A stretch of 64,000 nucleotides of DNA from Epiperipatus broadwayi (lineage: Eukaryota > Onychophora > Udeonychophora > Euonychophora > Peripatidae), in assembly GCA_028023455.1 (NCBI GenBank), contig JAQFVV010006197.1:14073254-14137253 (forward strand). The letters run 5' to 3'. Below, in pieces: positions 47,375-58,070 of this stretch (position 1 is its first letter; the number at the start of each line of letters is the position of its first letter). A program made the translations under genes and the position numbers. Under the pieces are notes generated by a model. The model ran no database searches. It was given only the letters and a program-made list of their open reading frames with translations, and had not been told where the DNA came from.

Positions 47375-47880
47375 AGAATTGGTCCATTAAAGAGTTAATG
47401 CCATTCTAAGTGATAAAGAGAAATTTTTAAAAAAAGTTTTAAATGCTGTTCTTATGACTACTAAAACAAGTAAGAAGCATGACAATTTTATTGCAGAAAT
47501 GAAAAAAACTGTTAATAATATGGAATGAAAATCTAACTAGTTATTTGTTTAATTCTATCAATGTTGAAAGATAGGAGAAAGTTGATAACAAGAATTTCAA
47601 AGTTATTTGAATCTAATTGTTTAGATTTTAAAAATGAAATAGTCTCCATAGTGAATTTTCTATTGCTGATAAAGAAATGATACAAAGCTTTTCATTTAAA
47701 TTGGAGAACATCATCAAAGAAGGTCAATACACTAGGCAACACACTTTTATTCCTGATGAAATGATTCTACACTAAAATAGGTCTCATCTAGGATCTTCTT
47801 AGTTAATTGGGAATAGATAATAAATCGTTTTAAAGCTCCAAAGAACAAGTTTAATATATTTTATGGCTGTATGCAATAAA
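47375..47880 (+). pseudogene. Pogo/Tigger-like (jerky-type) transposase relic
   Basis: Plus-strand translation in shifting frames gives ADKEMIQSFSFKLENIIKEG (about 47662-47721), QYTRQHTFIPDEMILHWNR-like text (the W is a stop here; family form GYTPEQIFNVDETGLFWKR, about 47725-47778) and FKAPKNKFNIFYG (about 47831-47868; family form FKASKDRLTLLLG). The aspartate of the DET motif is present as PDEM. An upstream part (47400-47520) reads LSDKEKFLKKVLNAVL and may be the DNA-binding region, but is uncertain. It has several stops and no inverted repeats that I could locate. Confidence 0.65.
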
Positions 47881-47884
47881 TAAA

Positions 47885-49330
47885 TATTTATTTTTAAATT
47901 GATATTTGCTTATTACTACGAAATAAAGAAGTATATATTTTAAGGATGTACAGTGTTTTTATTTTGTCTTTATTTTTTTATTTTATACGTGTAGAACTAT
48001 TTTACATAATAAAAAATATGGTAAAGTAACTAACATATTATTATTATTATTATTTAATTTCTTTTAATTTAATTTAAAAGTTTAAATATATTAATAAAAT
48101 AATGAAAATTTAATGAAATATAATTGTATTAGTAAAATAATGTTACAGTAAATTTTGGATCAACCTATGAAGTAGTAATAACAAATCAGTTTGTTACTAT
48201 ATTGCATTCTTGAGTGAAAAAAGGCTTTATTCAAAACCAATACAGTCCTTATATGAGGTACTGCTATTTTCCACTAATGTTTGCTATATTTCAATGTATG
48301 TTTAACAGTAAATCTTAAAAATTTAGGAAACTGTTTAGTTTTTAATAGCATCATAAATTACTTAACTGAATAGTAACATATTTCATAATTATATAAAGAC
48401 TGTTGAATATTAAATATATATATTTTTTAATTTGATATTTTAATAATATCATTATTTATATATAGTAAACTAGTACTGATAATTAATATTATCATGAGTT
48501 TCTTTAAAAAATAAAATCAGAAAAAAATCTCAGGTTGTGTATCAAATAAATGTTTACTTAGCATTTATTATAATAAAAGAGTTTTATTTCTATTCTTTAT
48601 ATTTGTAGTTTGTTAAATATATTAATATTAAGCTTAATTGTAATACAATATAATATCTCAAAACATTTTCCCCAGATTGAAACAAATGTTAAAAACAATC
48701 AATTGCTAGAAGACTGGCATGACAAATGCAAAATGAAACATAAACTAGTTTTATTTTTGTGATAACCATATGTTATACAAAAGGAATTATTTTTCATATA
48801 GAGGAAATATCACAAAGAAATTTTTATATTTTTCTCTGCTATCTAGAATTCTTAAGCTTGGTGAAAATTTTCTTAATTGATTAGTAACTGGTTATTAAAT
48901 TCTTGTTGTCTGATTATTTTTAAGCTCTAGTAATAAGGTAATTTATTGTGTTTGATTATTTAGTTTTAATTTTCAATATTCTTTTATTTATAAGATTATC
49001 ATATTCATTTATCTGATTATGCTTTGATGACTGCTTTATATATAAACTTATTTTTAAATGTTGAATGATTTATCAAAAAATTGTTATTATTTAACAAAAT
49101 CTTGATTATTAAAGAAAAAATGTTTTTTTTTTTTAAAAAAAAAAAAATAATGAAAGAGCTCTGAAGAAGACTACTGTATTGTTAAAACTCATTTATTTTG
49201 GAAGTTTGAATGTGATATGCATATTGTATTTGCATTGTGTTGAGTGTGTAGAAGAGTATTGGTATTGTTTGTTTATACTAATAAAGAAATATAATATTTT
49301 TTGATATGCATTAACACACAATTATAAGTT
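47885..49330. other. AT-rich spacer
   Basis: Nothing recognised apart from (TTA)n near 48040-48052 and a T-run/A-run palindrome at 49121-49148. Confidence 0.45.
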
Positions 49331-49334
49331 TTTA

Positions 49335-49470
49335 GTACTATAACAATCAATCCTTAAACTGTTAATTATCTCAACTTGTAGTTAAGGCAACCTCCTTTAA
49401 TAATAATTGTAGTTGTCTTGATTACAGGTTGTGATTGTTGATAGTTTAATGATTGATTGTTATCACCTAC
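49335..49470. repeat. Long imperfect hairpin, 136 bp
   Basis: Arms 49335-49395 and 49410-49470 are inverted copies with a loop around tttaataataat. Outer parts: ataacaatcaatccttaaac against the complement of gtttaatgattgattgttat. Inner parts: caacttgtagttaaggcaac against the complement of gttgtcttgattacaggttg. It could be a small MITE or a hairpin RNA precursor. It has the near-equal arm pairing of a long pre-miRNA-like stem but no other evidence of expression. Confidence 0.7.
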
Positions 49471-49474
49471 ATTT

Positions 49475-50760
49475 ATAAACCTATTAAAGCCTTAAGTCAT
49501 TGGCTTTATTGTCTTACCTAAAATTATTACATTTGGTTTTGTCTAAGAAACTTTTTTTAATTTCTTATTTAATAATATTAAATGAAATACATGTTATTTT
49601 TGCAAAATATTAATTGAATATTTAATTTTCATATAAGCAAACATTTTCCATTCAATTTTAAATGATTTTTCAATTCAAACAGTTTATTATATTTTTATAA
49701 AATATTACAATCTACACAAGCTAATTGCAGTGTTAGCTTTCTAGATTATGAGAATTATGAATTAATTTAATTTGCAATAAATTACAAATAGATTTTTTAA
49801 TTGTTTATATAGTAATTTATATTTTAATAGAGGAACTCTTTGGATTGATAGGAAAAAAACAGCTGATATTCTACTTATATAAATCCAACATACATAAATC
49901 TGAACTCAATTCTAGCATATATAAATGCAACAATTTAAAAAATGTGATGTACAAGTGAGCAAAGCTCTCTCTTGTTATGTGAACATCTTTTGTAATATAT
50001 TGTAATGTTTATTTTTATTTATTATAAAATATTTTTATATTTTGTATCATGGCTAACAATAAACATAAATTCAAAAAATATATATAACAAACAATGTCCA
50101 ACTTATAAAAAAAAAAAATCACAAAATGGATTATTTTTCTAAATAGAGAACTGCCTGCATAATTTTTCTGTCCATGGCATGTAACTTCCATGCTTTTTCT
50201 ATGAAATAGGAATAATAAAATATTTTAAAATGTTGTAATATCAGTTTGTTTGAAACCTCTAAAGTATTGAGCAGTATTTAAAAAATGAACTATTTAATAA
50301 TGGTATAAATACAGTTGAACCAATTGGCTGAAATATTTTCCATATTTCAAGGCTGTTTGTAACTTGTGATCATTTGTGACACTCAGATGTTTTTGTTGTT
50401 ATATGGCATAGTACTTATATATTAGACCTGCAATGTGAAAGAGATGTTAGACCTTTTCACATCTGCAATAAATGTTTAACCTTGCCATCATGTCAAATAA
50501 ACCCTGTGATGTTATCCGATGTGGTATCAAAACGTTTTTTTTGTGTGTGAAATTTTTTGTTAATCTCAGTTATTGCCCAGATTTCATTCTAACAACAACT
50601 TTTATCATAGTTTTAATTCAATATTAGCTATTGTTCAGATTTCAATTGCATTTCATAGTTTTACTTCAAGATTTCAATTGCATTTTTGCTTGATTCATTT
50701 GATTTTAAGTCAGTAAGTATACATAATTTTCCTTTTTTCTTTTGATTTTCTTTATGTTAT
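49475..50760. other. AT-rich spacer
   Basis: Nothing recognised. An A run at 50107-50118. Confidence 0.4.
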
Positions 50761-50765
50761 CATTA

Positions 50766-51126
50766 GAATTAATGGTAGGACAGTGGCAACTCTCATAGAA
50801 ACTATCAAACAAAATGTAGAAGGAGGTTCCACCATATATCCAGATTATTGGAAGGCCTATAAAAATGATGAATTGAAAAATGCCAATTATGATCATTTTT
50901 CTGTGAACCACAAATATAATTTTGTGAATCCAGAAACTAGGGTTCACAGACAAAACATTGAAAGACTTTAGGATTCAGAAAAGTGGCACAATAAGCACCA
51001 GCAAGGAACAGCACTGCAACACCTAGATTCATTTTGGCCAAATTTATGTGGGAGAGACTTCATAAAGATGATGATGCATTCATTTCTGCACTGAACGAAA
51101 GCAAAAAAATATTTCCGTCAGAATGA
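50766..51126 (+). pseudogene. ISXO2/IS1595-like transposase C-terminal relic
   Basis: The plus-strand frame gives RTVATLIETIKQNVEGGSTI, YPDYWKAY, HFSVNHKYNFVNPETRVHRQ and NIERL, then TAG at 50969-50971 where the family has W (ERLW), then DSEKWHNKHQQGTALQHLDSF. After a frameshift near 51038 it continues KFMWERLHKDDDAF to a stop at 51124-51126. The blocks STI-D-WKAY, VNH-FV-P-TGVHTQNIE and W-R-L correspond to the DDE-type ISXO2-like transposase domain common in invertebrate genomes; the second aspartate of the usual SDEW reads PDYW here. The N-terminal half is absent. One stop and one frameshift mean a dead copy. A gene-derived exon is less likely. Confidence 0.8.
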
Positions 51127-51129
51127 ACA

Positions 51130-54095
51130 ATTATTTTATCATTATTTTTTTTTATTTTTTTCTTTTACTCATTACTTTTTTTTTTTTCAGGGAGAAAATT
51201 CCATTCAGGCAAGATACTGCACAACCATGTGTTCATTAAGGGGGGAGGTAGTTTAATTCCCCATGTTATCACAAAAAAATTCAAATGCTTAAAATAAAGT
51301 AGAAAAGACAAATTCATTGTTGAATCACGACAATTCCTCTTATATATTACATGGTAAATAACATAAATATCAGAGACTATAAAATATAAAAATGCAAAAT
51401 TATTAGAGTATACTGATTTGAATGAACAAATCAGATCTAAATGATATATACTGTATATAGCTATAATAAAACCAGAAGGGACATATTTTGTCATTGGTGA
51501 TGATAAAATCTTACTTCTTTGAAGATAAAATAGGAAAAACAATTCAGGAAGAGGTAATTAATCAAAGTTATACTAACTATAGGATTTATGACATGAAATA
51601 ATAATTAAAACAGCATCCTTAGTTAAAGTAAAAATGGGAAATAATCCTACAATATCCCTTTTATGTTGTTGAATATAAATATAACTGGCCAGTTTTTTTC
51701 TTATACATAACTGGTTTTATATATTTGTGAACATTAATTTTTTAAAAATTTACTGATCTGTATTAATCAATTAATCAATCAATATTAGGGATGTCAAGTC
51801 TTTTCTTATATGACCAGTATTGTCCATTATGCTTTGATGCTTAATTTATATTAGTTTATTTTGATTCATTTAAATTGTAATAAATATTTGATTGACAACT
51901 GATTTTAAAATATTCTTGATCGCACTGTCAGTTTTGTGTGCTAAATCAACTAAAAAAATCCAAAACAAATTGAAATGTAGCATCTAATTACATGGATATA
52001 AAAACAAATACTAAGACAGAGATTGAATTAAAAGAAAACATATTCTTGTTATGTCTGCTGTCAGTTTAAAAACAGGTTTATTTTGTAAACAGGTTTTTTT
52101 TTTTTTTTTTTTAAAAAAAAAACTCATTTAACTACGTAAATTAATTTATATTATATATTGTATTTTATCTGGGTAGAATAAATGTTTTAAGTTGGTTTAA
52201 ATGAAATTAATTGAAATTATGATTGTTTAAATTTTATTTATGAACCTGAATTAATCTGGATGTATCTGTGAGAATTCAATTATCTGTAGACGCAAAGCAA
52301 TTTAATTTAACATTAGTATGTATAAAAAAATATTGATGTAAAAGACAAGCAAAAAAGGAAGTAAAATGAATAGCAAATATGAAAGTCTTTTAGGAAGTGC
52401 TTTTAAATTCAAATCTTTTGTCATGCAGGAATACATAAATATGTAAACATCGTATAGAAGTAATTTCATATACAGAAGATCTGTTATAACACCTGTACAC
52501 TGGCTGTGGTAAACTTGAACATCCAATGTATAAAAAAATAACCAAATGGTTTATTGCCCAAGAGTTCTTTAGTTGAGAGACCGTCTGCACCATGATTTAT
52601 GGACCATGAGATCCAAAGTCTGCTTCTCTATTACTGTGCCAAATCACCATCAGATATTCACACTAATATAACTTGAAAATTATTTCAGATATGCATTTTT
52701 CTTTCATATTTATTTATTTGTATTCAAATTCACATTTATGTATTATATCATCTATATAATATTATCAAATAGTATTTAACAAGTTGCTTTACCACATACA
52801 CCACAAATAATATTTGTCTGAAGATTGAATTTTCACAACATATTTATATAATATAAAGATAAAATATTATATATCAATAAAGTTAATATATTATTTAAAA
52901 AATAGTAAAGAATTTAAACATTTTTAAAGTTATTAATTTTAAATTTATTAATAAATAGTGATTTTTGAATATAAGTGTTTATATAGTGACGCTCTAGTTA
53001 ATTGTTAATCTACATAAAATTGCAATTAAAATGATTGTTAGACTTATTAATTATTTTTTTAGAATCTTTTTTTATAAAAATTAAAATACTTTATTTCATC
53101 TTTAATCTAAGAATTATGACAAAGACATATATTTAAGGATCCTTCTTTTCTTATAAGGCAAATATTAGTCTATATAATAATTTTTCAATTATTCACTTAA
53201 TAACAACTATTAATGATATATTATACTTTGAAAATTCAAATATAAATTAGTAACTGTATTTGGTCAATTTGTACACATTTGCACTTACATATATATTCAT
53301 ATGCATAAACATATTATGTATAGCCAATTTTCTCCACATACTAGTGATAAATTTAATTTTATATGTGTAATAAAAAATAATTTTACATTATGGAGACTAA
53401 ATTTGAAATAATTTATCGAGATAATTCAATTCACTATAATGTAAAATTATTATTTTAAAAATGTAAGTAATTGATATTGTACCTTTCTTAAAAGTACCAA
53501 TCAATTTATTTTCAAATGTCTGTACTTAAATTCTTTGTGTTTTTGTATCTAAAAAAGATTTTTTTCCTTTAAACAAAAAAAACAGTTTTTATCAAGAAAA
53601 ATCATTGAAAAAAAAAAAAACTATAAGATTTACTGCCATTTTGAAAATGATATTAAAAAAAAATATTCTTAAAATAATATATCATATACCTATAGCAATT
53701 TTTCTGTTATGTTTACTGAGTGACAAATTTGCTTTATTTAGATTTCTAAATATAGATAAAATGCATATTACATGCATTCCATTAAGTAATAAATATATAC
53801 AGGTTGAATGTCTCCTATGACTTTAAGTACTATAGACTGCTAAAAACATAATATTAAATAATAACAATGTCTATTAGTTTAATATCTATTGGATGTATGA
53901 TTGTAATTTATTTTACATAGTGCATTTAAAAATTTTTTTTATATCTGTATTTTATAATAATAAAAAATAAATCTTTAATAATTAAATTTCCTTTTTCCTT
54001 TCAACAGTATTCGTGTCAGCTTTTTAATAATATTTAGTAATTAAAGGTATTCCCCCTCACTTTTGTAAAGAAACTTCTATTAGCTTTTTAATGAT
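51130..54095. other. AT-rich stretch without recognisable genes
   Basis: T/A-run palindrome at 52092-52122. Frames at 51165-51542 (minus) and 52302-52593 (minus) are AT-driven with no family features. Nothing else supported. Confidence 0.45.
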
Positions 54096-55238
54096 ATAAA
54101 AATCATTATTATCATCATTTTCAACAATTATCAATCTGGTGCAGGATGAAGATAATCTAGTTTTTCTAATCCATATCCCACTAGCAATATTTCTTATTTC
54201 ATCAATCCATCTTACTTGATGTCTCTTCATAGGTCTTTTACAATCGCTTTGAATCTAATTTAAAACTATGAATGACTATATGTTACCATTTTTTCCAACA
54301 ATATATTCTGTCTAACTCTATTTCAGTCTTTTAATTTTTTCATTGATATCAATGATATTTGGTTCTCTCATTCACATACTTTGCTTTTGATCCCTTCTTA
54401 TTTTCAACTTAGGTTTTTCCATAGTTTGTTGAGTTGCCTGAAGTCTTTTTCAGTGAAATGTCCAAGATTCTTTAGTTAATTGTCCAAGTTTCAGATACAC
54501 AAGTAAGAACTGATAAAATACATCTATTAAAACTATTATTTTCAAATTCATCTGCATATTTCTTTTTGATGCTAAATTATTTTTTCCAAAGTTCAAGTTT
54601 GATTATATCATTAATTTCATCTCTTACTTTATATTTGTATTAATAATCTGACCAAGGTATTTCTAATAATTAACTTTCTTTCTGAGACAATCCATTTAAT
54701 ATTATTTTAGTCTTCTTAGCATTTATCTCAGTTATACTTTTTTCCCTTCATCTTGCAATATTTTCTGAAGTTCTGAAGTATTATTTGCAAAATAACTACA
54801 TCTGCTACAAAATCTAGATTACTTATATAATCTCTATGTATTTTTATTATCTTTGCTTCTTATTTTAATTCATAAAATACTTTTTGTAAAAGTGTTATAA
54901 GAAGTATTGGAGATATAAAATAATCCTAGGATGCATTCTTATCAATGTTTATTCATTTAATATCATCATACAATCTAATCACTGTTGTTGTATTTTGATA
55001 AATATTCCTTAGATTTTGGCAATATCACAAGTTTTCACCTTTAGGGTCCAAAGCTTTAATCTCTGTTGAAATGCTTATGGAATCAAATGCATTTTTATAT
55101 TCTATAAATCCAAAGCACAATGATAAATCATATGTATTAGTTGTATTTTTATATTGGACTATTTCCATCATCTAATATGTGTGTTGAATGTCTTTAGAAA
55201 AGTTTAATTTTTATTTCAATATTCCAAATGCATTCAAC

Positions 55239-55362
55239 TGTTAGTAATATCACAGCAAACAGGTTAGTATATGCACTAACTGTTAGTAATATCACAGCAA
55301 ACAAGTTAGTATATGCACTAACTGTTAGTAATATCACAGCAAACAGGTTAGTATATGCACAA
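55239..55362. repeat. Tandem repeat, 3 x 42 bp
   Basis: Three nearly identical units containing tgttagtaatatcacagcaa and acaggttagtatatgcac in the left arm of the palindrome. The right arm (about 55616-55725) has diverged, inverted and partly deleted versions. Confidence 0.85.
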
Positions 55363-55364
55363 CA

Positions 55365-55394
55365 TTTCGAGAGGTATTTTTCTCCCCTCTTCTT
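55365..55394 (-). ncRNA. Hammerhead-like module, left arm of palindrome
   Basis: Minus strand: CUGAAGA (plus 55388-55394), stem AGAGG with CCUCU, C, then GAAA (plus 55365-55368). The core words and stem II are clear, but one unpaired C separates the stem from GAAA and I could not find a convincing stem I. Confidence 0.4.
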
Positions 55395-55577
55395 CAGGTG
55401 TTTCTGGCCTGATCAGTGACAGTACTAGCATGGGATTTGAACCTGGGTCCTTAGATTCTTGATTATTGAATTTTAAGGTAGTTGGTTAGAGCATTACCTT
55501 AAAATTCAATAATCAAGAATCTAAGGACCCAGGTTCGAATTGCATGCTAGTACTGTCACTGGTCAGGCCAGCAACAC

Positions 55578-55610
55578 CTGAAGAAGAGGGGAGAAAAATA
55601 CCTCTTGAAA
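55578..55610 (+). ncRNA. Hammerhead-like module, right arm of palindrome
   Basis: Plus strand: CUGAAGA (55578-55584), stem AGAGG (55585-55589) with CCUCU (55601-55605), then UGAAA (55606-55610) followed by UGUACAUA, which could fold as a 3-bp stem III with a UA loop. Stem I is not evident. Confidence 0.4.
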
Positions 55611-56280
55611 TGTACATATACTAACCTGTTTGCTGTGATATTATTAACAATTGTTTGCTGTGATATTACTAACAGTTGGTGCATATATTAACCTGTTCGC
55701 TGCGATATTACTAACAGTTGAATATGCATTTGGAATATTGAAATAAAAATTAAACTTTTCTAAAGACATTCAACACACATATTAGATGATGGAAATAGTC
55801 CAATATAAAAATACAGCTAGAATACCATCATCACAAACCTTCAGAAAAACAATATGTATTAGTTCTTTTGGTAAATTCTCTCAATGCCTGTTGTATGAAA
55901 ACCACTTTTGGTTTGAGTCCAATGTTCACTGCAGATGAGTTGTAATTATTTTGGTAATGTTTTTATATAGAATTGATAAAAGAATGATAGATCTGTAAAT
56001 TTTAATATCTTTTTTTCTTATCTTTTTTAAAAAACAATATTGGTATTACATTTTTCCAATTCTATGATAAATATTTTATCATTGAGACATTGGGTATAAA
56101 GCAATCAGTAAAAACAAATGAAAAATTAATGATTAAAGTTGTTTGTTTTTTTTTTACTTGCTTTTTAGTAAGAAAAAAAAAATCCAAATCTCATTTATGG
56201 AAGCAGTTTTTTTTTTTTCCAACTCAGGATGACAAAGTCAAAAAGATAAAAGAAAATATGCAATTATTTAAATCAAATTG

Positions 56281-58070
56281 AGCTGCCATCAAGTGGGTGA
56301 AATGCAAGGAGGTTTTAGGTCAGATAGGCATATAGGAGATAGTTTATTTGTAGTTACATAACTTATGGATATGAGTAGGAATTCAGGTAGACAGTTATAT
56401 ATGAGTTTTATAGATATAGAGAAGACATATGATAGAATAAATAGAAATAGATTATGGATAAGTTTAGTAAATTTGGGAATGGATGAAGCTTTAGTGGATG
56501 TTATTAAGAAATTATATGAAAATAATTACTATACATATCAATTAGGGGATATAGAATCAGTTAAAGTTAAACTGGATGGGACTAAGGCAAGGATGCCCTA
56601 TGTCACCTATTTTGATTTTGATGTATTTGAGAGAAATGGAGAGAACAATAGAAAGATTAGGAAGAGGAGTAGAGATACTATTAATAGGTGTCAAGAGAGT
56701 ATATACATTGCCGGGTCTTTTTTTTTGTGTGAATGATGTCTTTTTGTGGGCAGAAAGAAGAGAAGATATGGAAGTTATGCTGATGACATGCGCAAGAGTG
56801 AGTAAAGATATGGGGATTAAATTTAATGAAGAAAAATCAAATATAATGATGGTGAATACTGGGGAAAGAGAAGACAAAGATTTCTTATTGGGGGATATAA
56901 AGTTAAGTGTGGTGAATAGATATAGTTATTTGGTAATCATCTTGAGTAATCAGAAAAATTGCTTGGATGAATGGGAGAAAAATTTGATAAATGAAGCAAA
57001 GAAAAAAAAGAGATTGCTAAAGAAATTAACAGTGTTTTCTTATAATAAATATGATGTATCTAGAATTGTATGGAAGGGAGTGGCAGTAGCAGGGTTAACA
57101 TATGGTAATGATGCATTATGTGTTAGTAAAGGAGTATTAGCTTACTTAGAAAAAGTACAAAGGGAAGTAGGAAGACATGCATTAGATGCAGAGGTATGGA
57201 CAACAAAGGAGGTAATTCAAGGAGAAATGGGATGGTCAAGTTTTTATATGAGAGATGCAAAAAGCAAAATGAAAATGTTCAGTAGATTGCAGTTTATGGA
57301 TAATAAAAGAATAGCCAAAATAGTATTTAATTGGGTTACAAGTAAAGGGCAGGCAACAAGATGGGTGAGAAAAGTAATGTGGTATGCAGAAGATTTGGAT
57401 AAAGAATTTTATGTCAGTATACTTGTACAAAAGATGGGATGATTATGTTAGGAGGATTGTTGAGTGTTATAGTTGTAAGGAGTGGGATAGAAGAATAGAT
57501 GTATTAATAAAGAATAGGGAGTTGGAGAGATGGAGAACTAGTATGGAGAGTAAAATGAGTTTAAATATATATAGAAGTAAACAGAACATTGGATGTGAGT
57601 TAATTTATGATAATAGTAAGGAAAGTAGTTTATTGTTTAACTTGAACGGGATCTTTAACAACAACAGAATATACATGTAAATGGAAAAATATGGGTGATA
57701 GTTTGCAAGTTGTATAAGTTAAGGCATAGAAAATATTAGGTGTCTGTTACTTTAGTGCAAATGCTTGGAAGCAGAAAGGGTACAAATAATGAAGTTATGG
57801 AAGAATAAATATGAACAAAGTGATTATACAGAAAGTGAGTTATTGGTTTTTATGCTGGGTTTGGAAAAAGATAAGGGGGATTTAGATATGACAAAGATTA
57901 TGTTGACAAAGATTATGTTGTGGAAATGGGATGGAGCAGATTATGGCAAAACTTAGGATGGGGAATGGTAAGGGAAGGTAAAGTAGCTAACAGGTTTCTC
58001 TAGGCATGGTTGCTGAGAGATTCCTGACTCCATATAAGGAGGAGTCACAGTGCATCACATCACATCAATA
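56281..58070 (+). mobile_element. Decayed 5'-truncated non-LTR retrotransposon (not RTE)
   Basis: The sequence starts in a reverse-transcriptase domain and runs to a 3' end with ccatataaggaggagtcaca and a (CATCA)n-type tail near 58040-58065, abutting the older RTE copy. Base composition is A/G-rich on the coding strand. No TSD was identified. The clade is not resolved; the coding relic is listed separately. Confidence 0.75.
56296..57956 (+). pseudogene. LINE reverse transcriptase relic in four frames
   Basis: Blocks in order: QGGFRSDRHIGDSLFVV (about 56305-56355), LYMSFIDIEKTYDRINRNRL (RT motif A, about 56395-56453), then a frameshift near 56575, GLRQGCPMSPILILMYL (about 56578-56630), FFCVNDVFLWAERREDME (about 56719-56772; the catalytic YVDD reads CVND), MGIKFNEEKSNIMMVN (about 56810-56857), AGLTYGNDALCV (about 57090-57125), then another shift near 57415 to RRIVECYSCKEWDRR, and a last frame with ERVQIMKLWKNKYEQSDY (about 57772-57825). 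The order is that of a LINE RT followed by its C-terminal region. Two frameshifts, and a change of the first catalytic aspartate, make it inactive. The endonuclease part is missing. Confidence 0.85.

Larger units (their letters stand above)
55143..55851. mobile_element. Head-to-head palindromic PLE/SINE-like element with 13-bp TSD
   Basis: The 709-bp insert interrupts the RTE relic and is flanked by atatgtattagtt at 55130-55142 and 55852-55864. Its two arms are inverted copies (tttttatattggactatttc near 55146 against its complement near 55806; cctgggtccttagattcttg near 55442 against its complement near 55530). The centre (55478-55500) reads ggtagttggttagagcatta, a tRNA A-box-like word. Each arm then has a B-box-like ggttcgaa/ttgaacc, a CUGAAGA...GAAA module, and aacaggttagtatatgcac-type repeats. 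The similar order in the PLE terminal repeats at 15.3 and 17.9 kb links it to Penelope-like elements. Confidence 0.75.
54100..56105 (-). mobile_element. Old RTE copy, 5'-truncated, split by a nested insertion
   Basis: The sequence parallels the minus-strand RTE at 41.7-43.06 kb: tgcaggatgaag (54138), atttcttatttcatc, gtcttttacaatc, aataatctgaccaaggtatt (54641), tatttgcaaaa, gaatcaaatgc, and on the far side gaaaaccacttttgg and ttccaattctatga. It covers the 3' part of the element (thumb, palm, fingers) and ends near 56105, corresponding to about 43060 of the intact copy. Numerous stops and indels make it much older. An RT-derived frame is not preserved. Confidence 0.85.
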
